64,000 nt of DNA from Branchiostoma floridae (GCF_000003815.2 NC_049990.1:15315053-15379052); one strand, 5' to 3'; shown: positions 47,824 through 60,400, counted from the first letter of the stretch. The notes: generated by a model from the sequence alone, not told the origin. Made by a program: numbers and translations.

Positions 47824-48531
47824 TGAGGCCTGGGCCGCCCTAAGAGGCCCTTAAAAATCAAACAGTTTATTGCCGAAAATTACTGAAATTACGATGGCTA
47901 CCCTCATAGATCTAAATTAATATAATAAATGAAGATGTGAAGAAGTTTTGTATTTCCACATAGGAAATGAAATCCTTTCTTTTACAGTCCAACAGGTGAG
48001 GATAAAGAGGATTTGATTGGATTTGAGAGGATGTAATAGGGGGTTAGTTTACCTGGTTGACTAAAAGCAGAGTTTTAATCTCTCAGAATTTTAGTCATTT
48101 CTAAGGCGTAATACCTCCAATGCTTCGTCTTTACATTGAAGGTAATGCACCTGGTGTATGTATTATTGTTGATGGAAAAAGGAAAATCTACTTAATGAAG
48201 AAATATTACTTGTCTTATTGGGCCACATAGAAGACGAGCCAGATCAGGGTATTGGCGGCTTTTGGGGGGGTTTGGGACCATGATAAATCGGGTACTGAGA
48301 GGAGGTAAGTTATGGAGACTTTTGGTATAGCAGTGAAAACCACACATAAACCATCGTGTAAACTTAATATGGTCACAATAATGAGAAGGGCTCTGTATGG
48401 ACATATAAGATACAGATCTTTTATTTCACAACCCTTGTTTTATTTTCACCCCATTTCGGTGATCGTCTGTCTCAATCCTCAGGGCAATTCTGACTGGTGT
48501 ACTGTACTGCAGCTATAGTCGTTGCTACTTA

Positions 48532-49603
48532 GGCCATGTTGATTTGATTATATGGATGACATCCTCTGGGAACTCCAAAACTGATGCGAGCGAGCGAATA
48601 AAAAAAAAGTTTGCCCCAAAAAAAAGTTGCCTTCAGCATGAAATCAATGTGGCCAGGAAGGTTGAACATAGGACTAAACACACATAGTATGGTATAACAA
48701 CTGTTAGGTGCAGGGACCAGTACATCATACGGGTGCAAAAGCTTTTTTCTTCTTGGACCAATCCGAAAAAAAAACTGAAAAAAAATCAGACGAACGGGTT
48801 TCACCAATTACAAAATGGACACACTATGTCGGCAGGTGTTTGGGGTCTTACTGGGCCAAGAAGTCGAGTAGAGTTTATAGTTCCAAGTTTGTACAGTCAA
48901 AGGTACATGGAGATGGGATTTTAAAATGACAGTGGCAGTCCAATAATGTACCAAACAGATTCCTTTGTAGCAAAATTGACCAATTACCATTGTTTTGAGT
49001 ATTGCCAGTTCTCAAGTTTCCACAGACAATCAGGTCCAGGTTCAGGTCCACCTGGAAATGATCCTCTGGACCTGAACGGGACCTATACCTGAATTTTCTG
49101 TACTGGTACCTCCCCCTACCAACAATACTTTACTTTTTTTTCTTTCTGTCCTTTCACATCTTATTCTTTGACTTTAGATTTATTTTGGCATTCTATGGCC
49201 TTAGTTATCTGTTTTCTGATACTCTTTTCAATCTACTGAATATTTGTGCTCATTTTACAGCTGCTTTGCACAATTTACTGTGTGTCTGTATCTGTATCTG
49301 TATCTGTATCTATATAGCCGGTATAACCGCCATTCGGCGTAACACACCAGCTTCGCAGGCACGCGGCGCGGCAGCAGCTGGTTATATTACACTGAACGAT
49401 CCGTCACACCTAACTTTTGCACATCTAACTGCAAGCGTTCTTTAAAACTATCCAGAGAAGATGCCCCTACTGTACTTGGTGATAACAAATTCCAATCTAC
49501 GATAGTTCTGGGAAAATCGTCCAAAACTTTTTTTTTTTTTTGGAAACGGCCGAAAATTGGTGCGAGCGCGGATGTCATCCATATAATCAAATCAACATGG
49601 CCT
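48532..49603. mobile_element. MITE of the GATTATATGGATGACATCC family with nested LINE fragment
   Basis: AGGCCATGTTGATTTGATTA at the left is mirrored by TAATCAAATCAACATGGCCT at the right. A LINE 3' end (about 49290-49510, minus strand; [21 protein letters not shown] region, GATACA tail) is inserted inside. Confidence 0.7.
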
Positions 49604-49648
49604 TACAGATGCAAATACATCATTGGAAATCAAGCAAGGACTGTGAAA

Positions 49649-50069
49649 TACAGTAGAAGCCGCTTAATTGCACACCCCATTTGCCAATTAACCGTCTGGT
49701 GCAATGATGCAAAGTTATCCAGCTGGACCGCATCAGTTCGGGATTTTGGGATTCCGTGCAATTAATAGAAGTGTGCGGTAATACATTGTACGATTGACTG
49801 GCTTCTACTGTAGCCTTTATAAAAGTACAAAAGATGTTTATTATCTACGTACAAGATGTTTGAGAAGAAGGGCATTGTCACAAAGGAACACAAGCGTCGA
49901 CTTTATTTACCGATAGTGTTGAATAGTTCTAGTTAATTGCATGGAATCCCCAAATCCCAAACCTTTAAATTTGTAGTCCGGCTAGATAACTTCGCATTAT
50001 TGCACCATGCGAATAATTGCACAAAATATGCTGGCAAATGGGATGTGCAATTAAGCGGCTTCTGCTGTA
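49649..50069. mobile_element. MITE, family F (TACAGTAGAAGCCGCTTAAT termini)
   Basis: TACAGTAGAAGCCGCTTAAT and TGCACACCCCATTTGCC are mirrored at 50031-50069. An extra internal terminus (GGCTTCTACTGTA, about 49800-49812) suggests a nested or composite structure. Confidence 0.75.
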
Positions 50070-50941
50070 TCAAGAAATAAATGCAAAAGCTCATGCAAGT
50101 AGGTGGGGAAAAGCAGTGTTCCAACTGCTGCAAAATTGATAGCATCAATGAAGGCTGACATAAGACAGTATGTTATGAAAAACATGGAGTCTAAACCATT
50201 GAAGGCATACAGTCATATGGAGGCATAAGGGCTGTAGAATAGCCCAACAGACAAAACAAGCAGGTAATGCAAGACAAAAATAGGATGCCAAATCATGGAA
50301 CTAAAAAGCCTTTGGTGTTGGGGTCAGAGAAGTGGTGACCTTTACCACAGTGCCACAGACTAATGACCTTCCAACATTAGGACAATCGCAACACCGGTCG
50401 GTAACACACAAGTCACATCACCTCCTTTCTGACAGGAGACATGCCCATTTTCTTACATTGTACGAAATATCTAATGTATGTATGATCGTTCCCTCAGACC
50501 ACGATCTCAGACATGCCCAACGTTAAACCAGAGGAAGTCTGACTTGTGACTTCCACACTTGATTCAAAATGTCAGTTCATTCCGACCAAGGACGTTATGT
50601 TCTTGCATGGCAGGCACTGTGAAATATGTATACACTAACATATTGACTACAGTCATCTTGTTGTAATGTTTGAAGACTTCAATTTTTGCGAACTGGCAAA
50701 AACCTAAGGCCTCAAAGCTATTAAAGGCAACTAAAACGTATATCAGACCATTTTCATATGCCCGTTACACACTCGTTCTCATTGAAATATCGAATATGGC
50801 ATTTTTTGGTCGAAAAATAAATCGGCTTTATTTTCAGTGAAAACTACGTGGTTGTTTAGGAAAATTCCTCCTTTAACCATAGCCAAAAATGGCAAGTTGA
50901 ACTTATTATTTTCGGCCCCATTGGTAATGCATTACAGGGCA

Positions 50942-50973
50942 TGTAACAAACGTTACCGGTAACGTTTGTTACA
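50942..50973. repeat. 32-bp perfect palindrome with two further half copies
   Basis: TGTAACAAACGTTACC is followed by its exact complement. The half GGTAACGTTTGTTACA occurs again at 51123-51138 and 51303-51318. Confidence 0.85.
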
Positions 50974-52153
50974 ACAGTAGACTTTACCCAGTTTTCTTCG
51001 AAAGGACTCACCTTATTGACTACATCATTTAGGTATAAGTGAACGTCCCTCAGAGGAACATTGAAAAAGTGGGCAGCTTTTTTACACCAGGTCAAAAAGA
51101 AAGCTTAGACAGCATCGAACAATGGTAACGTTTGTTACAGTCATTTCTGTACAACATTTTGTTAAGCAAGGTGGGATACAAATGACAGTCAACAACCCTT
51201 TCTTGTTTCTTTAAAAAGCCAGAAAAACTGTACAGCGTCACAAAAACGATCATTTCTAGTCTTATACGTGGATAATATAACCGTGGCAACCATCGTACTC
51301 GTGGTGGTAACGTTTGTTACAGAATCTGGCGACAGACATGAACCACCTCACACAGCCTCCAAGATCAGTGACAGGAGGGATCTGACGTGATCGGTCAGAG
51401 GGTCTGGATAGCTAGTTTCACCTACCGAACTATCATTCTGGGAACTGAATTGTTACATTTTTGGCGACTATTTGAATTCTTCGTTTCTTCTCAGGCGACA
51501 GCCATATTTTAGGGGGTGAAATCCCACCCGTTGCTATAATAATCTTCTAAGCCATCAACCAATACGAATGTTGTTGTGCATCATTTGTAAAACATTACAG
51601 GGGTTGTGGAAAAGTGAAGGAACCAGTGATGTTGTCTATAATTTGCTCCATATCAAGGCGTAAAGTCAGGCGACAGCATTTCGACATTTAAATGAGAACA
51701 AGCCTACAGGCTCAATGACAAAGAAAATTCCCTTAGGCATTGGAGACCATCCTAGTTCTAGGCACATGCACATGTGGAAACTTGTAGGTTGTAAGTTTTG
51801 TAATCTTTACAACAGTGTAGAAAAAGGTATCGGTAGTTTTGTATCCAGTGTGTCAAGTTTTACAAGCCTGCCAGAATCTTCAGTTAGCTACGTTTTACAC
51901 CAGATATTACACTGCTCCATTCTAACGGGTCTCCATACATGAAAATTTTGTTATAGACTTTGTTTTTGGTTTGCCCTTATGTTAACAAATGAATGGTCAG
52001 GCATAATAACACACCATTAGACTAAGTGTGTTGCAGTTTGTCCAACGCAGCAAACCTGCACTGCACCTGATATATAGTCAATGAGGTTATATAGACATGT
52101 CTAGATATGCCTATATATGTCGATACAACTTCCTTTATAATGTATACCATCAT

Positions 52154-53382
52154 TGATCAAGAAAAGTACAATATACTTGTATTCATCCCAGAGTAACCTT
52201 GTTCTTGACCTTTTGTTATGGTCTTGTTTCTAGATAAATTTTTAATATGCATGACGCAGTCCTGCATCCACATATCCTGTGTCACATATGTGGTGCCCCG
52301 GTAACCCCCATGCAGAGCTTTTTTTATTGTGTACGACATACTAGATATACGCTGTGAATTTTAGTAAGGTATCTACTAAATGACGAAAAAGAGCAAAAGA
52401 TTTGTAAAAAAATGTGTGAAATCAAGGTAATTCATTTTCAGGTATCCTTATAACCCCCATGTAGAGTTCAAATTAACATTTCCAATCAATTATGATATTT
52501 TTCACAGTTAAGTATGATTTACAAGATGACAGGAGCAAAATCACGCGTCAGAGAACTTGACTCTCTGCTGTTTTGGCTTGAAACATGACTGAGTACACCC
52601 TTAGCAACGGCCTTAGCAACAGTTTTGCTAACGATTCTGAAAGAAATGACGTAAAAAAACACATTTCTGCATCTGTTACATGTTAAACATTTTAACACGA
52701 TTCCTTGTACTTCTATTGATGTAATCAGAGTAAAATACTACAGAAAAGTAAGTTCTTTGCATCAGTTTTGTTGTGGAGTACGATCTGAAACCTCCTTAAC
52801 AACAGCCTTAGCAACGGCCTTAGCAACGATATTGTCACTATAAGCTGGCAGATGTGTCATTCTTCACACATTCATATCTCCGGATTTCATTGATGGATTT
52901 CGATCATTTAAAGCTTAATATGCAGAGAAGGATAGGTACGGTAAGTCTAACTCATCAGGCAAGGCCCCATAGGTAATGTGAATAAATGAACGATATTGGA
53001 AAGTAAAGTATATATTTTTCACCAGAAAATCACCAAAAAATATGATTTTAGGCAGACATAATTTCGTGTTGAATCACAATATCAAAAATCAATTGATATT
53101 TTTATGATCCTCTTAGCAGGTTCTACCAGCCTGTGTAATTTTCGTGGAAAAATATTAATGTTTAATTTTTTGCCCCTCCCCCTTATTGAAGACACGAAAT
53201 TTCCAGATCATTTAGGTGGTGATAGGTTTGAAGGGTGATAGCCGGTAGAAAGCTACCATACCAGAATGGCTATCACGTCAAAATATATGCCACAGGCCTT
53301 CTACTATTCAAAAATAACAAGGAGAATTTGCCACCCCGGAGGGTACCGATATGTGAAATTTGGGGTGCTGGCCCATGGACTA
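52154..53382. repeat. Right arm of the 1.2 kb inverted repeat
   Basis: Reverse complement of 45842-47599 without the inserted MITE. It begins TTGATCAAG and ends GGCCCATGGACTA. Confidence 0.85.
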
Positions 53383-53954
53383 CATCTGCTGGGGCAGTCT
53401 TACGTGGCAAAACAGTTCTGTCCCTGTAGGACTTAGTGCGCCAGTAGACGAGAGGGTGGAGAAGGAAGTGCACACCCCTCCTTCACCTTAAAAAGTCATG
53501 TGCAGGCCAGGCAGACTGGTCGTCTAATAAACCTTGTCTGCCTACCATTGATCTTCGGATACGAAGAAACAGCCATCATACACTGTCCAGGGACGTTTCT
53601 AATTACTTTTGGGTCTATGGCTAATGGGTGTGTGTTGTTCAACAACAGGGACAGGTTTGTTTACCTGTGTATAGATGGCGTTCAGCACCAAGGACAGGCG
53701 TATTTGCCACTTGTAGACAATACATAAATTTAGGGATCACTTCAAATGCCTTGGCGACAATATGCACAAAACACTGCAACAGTCGGTCCATACAGCAATC
53801 TCAAATTCACATTGTTCGCAAGATTTGAATTTGCCAACTAGCCAACCCCTCTTCGCCAACTAGCACAACCTTGGCTTCGATTCAATTCGAGCTCAGAAAG
53901 AGAACAGAATGCATACAACACTATTTACCAACTGTCATAGTCAACGTTGACGTC

Positions 53955-54110
53955 CCGTATTGGTTTGTCGCAGTAGACCAATCAGAAAAATGTGCATTTT
54001 CCTGACCAATGGGAGTGCAAAGAATCAACCAATGAGACAGCGAGAAGACACTTCGGTGCCGCCTTCTATAGAACAGTTTTACAGAATGTATGCCGCATTT
54101 CATTTGTACA
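53955..54110 (+). promoter_or_regulatory. Promoter of secreted paralogue 1: four CCAAT boxes, degenerate TATA
   Basis: ATTGG at 53959 and CCAAT at 53978, 54006 and 54029 lie 145-215 bases before the ATG. The expected TATA position holds TCTATAGAAC (about 54065-54074). Relative to paralogue 2 there is an extra GC-rich stretch just before it. Spacing of the CCAAT boxes is identical in the two copies, consistent with NF-Y-type binding (inferred). Confidence 0.6.
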
Positions 54111-54173
54111 TCGTACAGAAAACGGCAGCTAGACATTTATACACGTCGGTCTGATCGTCGCACGACAGGAAAA

Positions 54174-57100
54174 ATGAAGGTGTCAACGATGTCTGCTCTT
54201 CTTTTGGCCTTGGTCTGCTGTGCCTTGCTTGTCGAAGACGCCACAGGTAACGGTTAAGGATATTTCTAGCTATAGTCCGTGTAGCACAATTTCTCTAGTT
54301 AGGCCTCCCCCTCTCCGAGTAGAATGACTACTAGAAGCTTGACATTTTCCTCGTATGAATCATGTCTTAGTCATTTTTAACATTACATATGAGCGTGTGT
54401 TTTCTAGTACATATTCTCATACTTTCCGCTTCAAATTTCGCCATAGTGTAGGAAGGGTACAAGTCTGAGTAGTAAAGAACATTCGTAACGACCGTTTCAA
54501 GAACGCGGGTACCGGTGTTCGACGTCGAATAGCGACGTTTGCGCTCGTTCCGTATGAGTGGTATTCGAACGCGTTTGGAATTAACTGCAGCTGATACGTT
54601 TGTGAAGATTAGTCATCCAGGATACCATAAATTGAAGATGATTCAGTCTATATACTTCTGGATAGTTTTCAAATTTTTAATAGACGTTTCGAACGGTGTC
54701 CACCGTTCATCATCAGTGAATTGAAAATAAAGCTCACATCGGTCATCCATTCTCTTTAGATACAACAGACATTTTAGACAGAGAACCTCATTGGTTTGAG
54801 AGGGGTGTAATGGAAGCTATTTACGAACGTATTCATCGTCCGTCTCTAAACCATAAGGGTGGACTAAGGACTGAGCTTTCCTGTGCTTGGAATAATGTCT
54901 TGAAGTAAATGATGGTTTTATTACCTTTGCCAGAATGGCCAAGGTTATATTGGGCGTGTTTGTGTGTCTGTGTGTCTGTCAACAGCATAACTCGAGAAGC
55001 CTTGGATGGATCCTGATGATATTTGGTAGCTGGGTAGGGGTCGGGAAAACGAAGGTCAAGTTCGATAATGGGCCCCCTAGCGGCTTGCTAAGGTACTGCA
55101 GCTGAAACTCAATTTTTGATATCTCGTGTTCTGGACATGCTGTGGTCATGATTTTTAAGTGATAGATAGCCCTCGAGGCAGAGAGTAAGTGCTGTGAGTT
55201 TGGGCCCCCTAGCAGCTTTTTTGGAACTGCAGGCGCCGGTTTCCATTCAAACTTTGTAGGAGAATAACTCTACAACGTGTTGACGGATCGTCATGATTTT
55301 TGGTATGTAGATAGAATGAGTGATAACTTATATAATGGAATACCAATTAAGCAAATCAACAGCTAATTTGCATAATTAATGAGAAAAGTTTATAAATCCA
55401 ATGCATTCCATGATAGGACTTTGAAACTTGTCACATTTGTATCTGGGAAGGAGGGAAATGTCAATAGATATCAATTATGCAAATGATGACCTCATTTGCA
55501 TAATTAATGAGAAAATATGAAGATGTTGACGGATCATCATGTTTTTTTGTGTGTAGGTAGCGTAAGTGAAGACCTACATAATGAAATATCAATTATGCAA
55601 ATCAACAGCTAATTTGTATAATTAATGAGGATATTCTATAAATCCACTACATTCCATGACAGGACTTAAAAACTTGTCACATATGTAGCTGAGAAAGAGA
55701 GAAATGTCAATACATATTCATCATGCAAATGACGACCTCATTTGCATAGTTAATGACAAAATATGAACGTGTCGACGGATCGGCTTGATTTTTGGCATGT
55801 AAATAGCCTGAGTGAAGACTTGTATAATGTGATATTTATTATGCAAATTAACAGCTAATTTGCATAATTGATTAGGAAAAGTTCATAAATCCACTGCATT
55901 CCTTTATAGTACTTTCAAAGTTGTCACATATGTAACTGAGAAAGAGGGAAGAGAGTAAGAGGTGTATTTAAAGACTTTGAAAGAGAATAAGTCAAGAATG
56001 GATCAAAGGATCATCATGATTTTTGGTATGCTGAAAGCTTAAGTAATGATTAATACAATTTGATATCAATTAATCGTAACTTGGGATCTAATTTGCATAA
56101 TCAATGCCAAAATTTTATAAACCAACTCCAAGCATATAATTAGAAAATATATGAAATGAGTAACGCATTTGTCTACAGCCATCATTCTACATAACAAACC
56201 TGGTTTATTTGGCAAAGGTATGTGTTCGTGGAACTCTAGTTGATAAATACACAGAAATAAATCATTCATCGTTTAATTCCATGTTAGTAAATTTTTACTT
56301 TGCTTGAATGTATTATAGAACCTTTGTCAGTTACCTTTTTGTTTATTTAGAACATTATTTAGAACAACTCAATAGTTACCTGTGTCGTTTATTTTAGAAC
56401 TCCTTAGCCGTTACCTGTTTTGTTTATTTAGAACATAAGAATTATTCCTTGTTCCGCAAAATTTGTACAACTTCATTTTCACTGATAAAGAACGGTGGAC
56501 ACCGTTCGAAACGTCTATTAAAAATTTGAAAGCTGTCGAGCTCTCAACCCTGCTAAACCCGCTGCAACGGACCTGAACTTCAGGGAATCGAACCACCATC
56601 CTACATTCCCTACATTAGCATAGGGTTCGTTTAAAGACAGGAATATATTTCACGTGTACATTAATTACTAGTTTGCAAATGATTGACACATGTGCTCAAA
56701 TGATTGACACAGGTGCTCAACACAGCGTTTGCTGATATCATGAAACGATAGTTAACCTAAATTCGTTGCGGTTTTTTTTTTCGGAAGAGTTGACACGTGC
56801 GTCTCTGAAGCTTGCAGTATTTCTGACGTTTCGTTAAAAAATTACCCTCAATGACTCATTTGTTCAGCATATAAGCTATGTTGTAAGTATGTTCCGACAA
56901 ATGATTTCGTGCCGTTCACTTCGGCTTAACCTTTATGATGTTTGTTTTGTTCTTGAAAGCTGCCGACCTGTCCGAACTGAAGACCAAGGCGGACTTACGA
57001 GACTACATGAAGAACGCGGACGACAGTAAGTGAACACGCAATCTTCACCTGTCCGTCACAATTAGCAATTCAACCAATGATAGCACGGCAATTAGCGGTT

Positions 57101-58074
57101 CGACCAATGAGGGTTGCTGCATGATTAATTTGCATTTCTGTGTGGTGATGGTGCCCTGCACTCGCCCTAGACGTGATGCCCTCAAGCGGATTTGCTTTGC
57201 AACGCATAACATTCATGTGGAATTGTAGATGAACGATCTGGTATTCAGCATGTTCCCATCAACCATTGCCCCCTAGCGTAAGACCAGTGAAGTGCATTAC
57301 CGTAACCATTAAGTATCTACCTTTCGAATTTCAGAGGACGCGGCTGTCCAGGAAATCTACGACTTGCTTGTCAGCCAGGGGAAAGAGAAGTTTGCCGAGA
57401 AATTTATGAAGAAGGCACAAGCTTACAGTAAGTCGGAAGTACATTTTTGGACAGATGTCTTGTATAGAATTTGAAGGCCCCTTATAATTGTCTTTTGTTC
57501 GTCTTTGGGGCCTTTATCTTTGACATATTACCCACGGTATATTTTTTCTGCACATACGTATTTAGAATCACGATCGTCCTCACTAGATTGAACAAGAGCT
57601 CGGTGTTTGAGAAACGTACTGTAATAAGCTCGTTCACTTCAGAGGGCGCATGCTCGGCGACAAGAATTGTGGGTAATGCGTCAAATTTGTGGCCCTTATT
57701 TGTAAACAGTTCTCGTCTCCACTATTGCCATTATTTGCATCTTATTTGTAAACAGTTCTCGTCACCACTATTGCCATTATTTGCATCTTATTTGTAAACA
57801 GTTCTCGTCTCCACTATCGCCATTATTTGCATCTTATTTGTAAACAGTTCTCGTCTCCACTATTGCCATTATTTGCATAACAATGTCCCTACGCGGTGTT
57901 TGTCTCAGGGACCTTTGACCTATTACCCACAATTACTGTCGCTGCACATGCGTAGTCTGACTTGTGAAATAGCTTGTATTCTATGTGAAAAACTTAAGAT
58001 GATGTCTTCTAACTTTTGTAGTCAGTCGGCTGGGCGCGGAGGAAGAAGAATATGAAGAAGAAGATTATTATTAA
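54174..58074 (+). CDS. Small secreted helical protein, paralogue 1, 94 residues, acidic tail
   Basis: Four exons: 54174-54246, 56960-57025, 57335-57427 and 58022-58074 (TAA). Every intron is phase 1 and GT-AG. Residues 1-24 form a clear signal peptide (MKVSTMSALLLALVCCALLV, then EDAT). The mature part is short, Lys/Glu/Ala-rich and predicted helical (LKTKADLRDYMKNADD; EIYDLLVSQGKEKFAEKFMK). It has no cysteines and ends in the very acidic tail EEEEYEEEDYY. I do not recognise the family. A secreted effector, antimicrobial-like or carrier peptide are all possible, but none is shown. A diverged tandem copy lies at 60487-62008, and coding conservation between the copies, with splice sites at equal positions, supports a real gene. 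Intron 1 is enlarged by a roughly 2.2 kb transposon insertion absent from the other copy. Confidence 0.8.
54455..56618 (+). mobile_element. Composite insertion in intron 1 of secreted paralogue 1: Penelope-like relic with nested repeat
   Basis: Absent from intron 1 of paralogue 2, whose sequence joins directly at this point. The frame 54743-54906 reads HIGHPFSLDTTDILDREPHW, then FERGVMEAIYERIHRPSL and NHKGGLRTELS. This is the conserved C-terminal end of Penelope-like GIY-YIG/reverse transcriptase ORFs. Inverted terminal sequences containing AACGGTG...CACCGTT and GAAACGTC lie at 54664-54719 and 56479-56537. A separate repeat (54920-56241) is inserted 14 bases after the ORF stop. Confidence 0.75.
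54920..56241. mobile_element. Interspersed repeat, family G (ATTACCTTTGCCA...ACTCTAGTT)
   Basis: Begins ATTACCTTTGCCAGAATGGC and ends GGCAAAGGTATGTGTTCGTG then GAACTCTAGTT. The interior has about 245-base tandem units with GACGGATCATCATGATTTTT and ATTTGCATAATTAATGAG. Also present at 62564-63765 and, truncated, at 35088-35330. Confidence 0.7.
57693..57878. repeat. 47-bp minisatellite, four units, in intron 3 of paralogue 1
   Basis: TTTGTAAACAGTTCTCGTC and CTATTGCCATTATTTGCAT recur four times. Paralogue 2 has one shortened unit at about 61786-61830. Confidence 0.85.
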
Positions 58075-58173
58075 TCTTGCCGAGGCTGACCAGACTGTCC
58101 GATTACTCCTACGAGAATTATAATTGTCAACTGTAAAGAAATACAAATGATAATGCAAAGTAACATTGTATAA

Positions 58174-58249
58174 AATAAAAAAGTAATGTCATGATTTGTA
58201 CAAATTTTCAAAATTGTCAGTTGTGATATTACATGAAAATTGGAATAAA
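58174..58249 (+). terminator. Polyadenylation signals of secreted paralogue 1
   Basis: AATAAA occurs at 58174-58179 and 58244-58249 in the 3' UTR, 100-175 bases after the stop codon. The 3' UTRs of the two paralogues are readily alignable. Confidence 0.55.
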
Positions 58250-58329
58250 AATGTCGTCCTAACTACAAGTTGTCTCTTTGAATGTTGTAAAAAAATCTAA
58301 GTTATGCCGCATGCACATGCATCTACAAG

Positions 58330-60250
58330 TTCTAATATTGGTCTATATCTAGTAAACGCTCAGAAGAGATACACATAGCAGAGCCATGTTTGTTGTATCA
58401 ACTGCTTCCTTGCATTCACAAAATTGTGCGTGTTTGATAGCGTATATTCTTGTCACAAGTTTTATGGCCTCTAAATTTTGAAATTTAGACATCTTGGTTT
58501 TTTCCTTCTTCACAGCTTATTTTATTCCCATGCCACGTTCTTTTTTCATGGGCACATAGGATGTCATCCATAGAATTCATTTACTGTGGCCTTATAAAGC
58601 TTACCTAGTTTTAGAATCTTAAGATAGATTAAGTCTACAACCGTATGACTTTGCTACTAATGCTATGTAACCAGTCTAAGCCAAGAAATAATCAAACTGT
58701 TATCAGAGAAAACGCCCGAGAAAAACTGAAAATTGTAAAGGTTCATGCAAAGAAGAATCATGACTTTTTGTCCTTCAGGGATTGTTACATGCTGCTATAG
58801 TATGTGTATTGGCTGTGCAGGGACAGGTGCGTTCACTTTGAGTCTATGGCTTATGGGTGTATGGTGTCCAGCGCCAGGGACAAGTTTGTTTACCTGTGTG
58901 TGGATGGCGTTCAGCACCAAGGACAGACGTATTTGCGTTATGTCAGGGATAACTAGCCGTGGCAACAATACACACAAAACACTGCAACAGGCAGTCAACA
59001 CAGCAATCGTACATGGTTCGCAAGGTTTGAATTCGCCTTCCCTCTTCCCCAACTAGTGCAACCTTGGTTTCGATTCAATTGTAGCCTCGTATTCGACAGA
59101 AAGAGAACGGGGGCGCAAATTAGATCTAGAATAGAATATACATGCAACGCCATTTACAAGCTGTGCTACGTAAACAATATACTTCTGGAAGGTCAAAACA
59201 ATAAAAGGTCTCGCAGACGCCTTTTCAGCTGGATCGCTGACGGTCTCATAGTGCCCCCTGGTGATCAGCAAGCAAAATGCAGGCCTTCCGTTGGTATGGG
59301 AAACAGAAGAATCACAGTTGATAGGATTAGATTAGTGTTAAATTGATACGCTATCATTGGTCAAGATGAGTACCAGCTAAGAATGCTTAAGACATTATCA
59401 AATTGACCAATCACTGACAACAAAGCAAAATCTTTCCGCCTGCAATAATGATATTTTCTTCCGCAAGGCGACGCTTCTGTATCACTGCGTCAATTCCGCT
59501 CTACAGCGAAGAATGTTCATATTATTGATGACATCAGCATCAACATATACCAAATATGAAGAAAATGTGTAGAGCAAATTAAAGCGCCAATTACTGTTGT
59601 TTTGGTTTCCTGTCGGCAATCTGTTGACCATATTTTTATGCATGCAGTGATCATGACCTTTTGTATCTTATATGCCTTTTATTTCTAAAGACTTTTACAC
59701 AGCTTCAATGATAGCTTAAAAAGCAAGTTTTGTTGGCAGACAGGGAATGAATTAAACAAGGCATTTTCAGAGTTAATAACTTGCTAATTATATGCCATAT
59801 CAGGTCAATAATTTCATCTTGTACTAGTATGTAAGATTTGCTTAGCGATCCCGCCATTTTGTCGATTTGAAAACCGTGTTCGAATGACCCATTCTGACTG
59901 TCCATCCAATCACCTGTTTAACCAATGATAGCATGGCAATTAGTAGTTTGAACAATGAGAGATCTAGATTTGCTGGATGTCCGTCGATTAGTTGTCACTT
60001 TGTTATGCATTTCTAAGTTTTGACGGAGTGGGCGGGGCTATGGGATCGGTCCATTAAAAAGTAGGGCTATGCTTTTCGTTCATTTGGTATCTCAACAATT
60101 CAACAATGACAACATCTTATTTAATGTGGTGGACTTTCCATACCAATATATAGCATTGACCTGCAATCTTTGAATAGATTTTAGCTTATTGAAATGCTTA
60201 CTGGTACGAGACAACCCTTACCCTGATACACAGAACCTAATGACATTTAA
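58330..60250. other. Spacer between the secreted paralogues
   Basis: 58440-58700 resembles 45230-45420 (interspersed repeat ending CTGTGGCCTTA). 58800-59170 is homologous to 53585-53935, marking the left end of the tandem duplication. About 1 kb (59200-60250) is unique to this copy. No further gene seen. Confidence 0.5.
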
Positions 60251-60289
60251 TTTCATCCAATCGAATGCTCGACATAGTCACGTAGACGT

Positions 60290-60400
60290 CCCCGGATTGG
60301 TTTGTTACATTAGACCAATCAGAAAAGTGTGCATTTTCCTGACCAATGGGAGTGCAAAGAATCAGCCAATGAGACAACGAGAAGACGCTATATAAACAGA
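60290..60400 (+). promoter_or_regulatory. Promoter of secreted paralogue 2: four CCAAT boxes plus TATATAAA
   Basis: ATTGG at 60296 and CCAAT at 60315, 60343 and 60366 are followed by TATATAAA at 60389-60396, 98 bases before the ATG at 60487. An additional CCAAT at 60257 lies outside the conserved array. Transcription would be expected to start near 60420. Confidence 0.65.

Larger units (their letters stand above)
43261..54170. other. Gene-poor region between the carboxypeptidase and secreted-protein genes
   Basis: Apart from the repeats listed separately I see no supported host exon on either strand. 53585-53935 is the left flank of the tandem duplication that includes the secreted genes. 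Confidence 0.5.

Noticed and set aside
50856-51289. Two adjacent minus-strand ORFs as a gene
   Set aside because: No family similarity recognised, and part of the frame is encoded by the GGTAACGTTTGTTACA repeats.
54539-56599. ORFs containing FKFLIDVSNGVHRS on both strands
   Set aside because: They are readings of the inverted terminal sequence of the Penelope-like insertion, not a gene.
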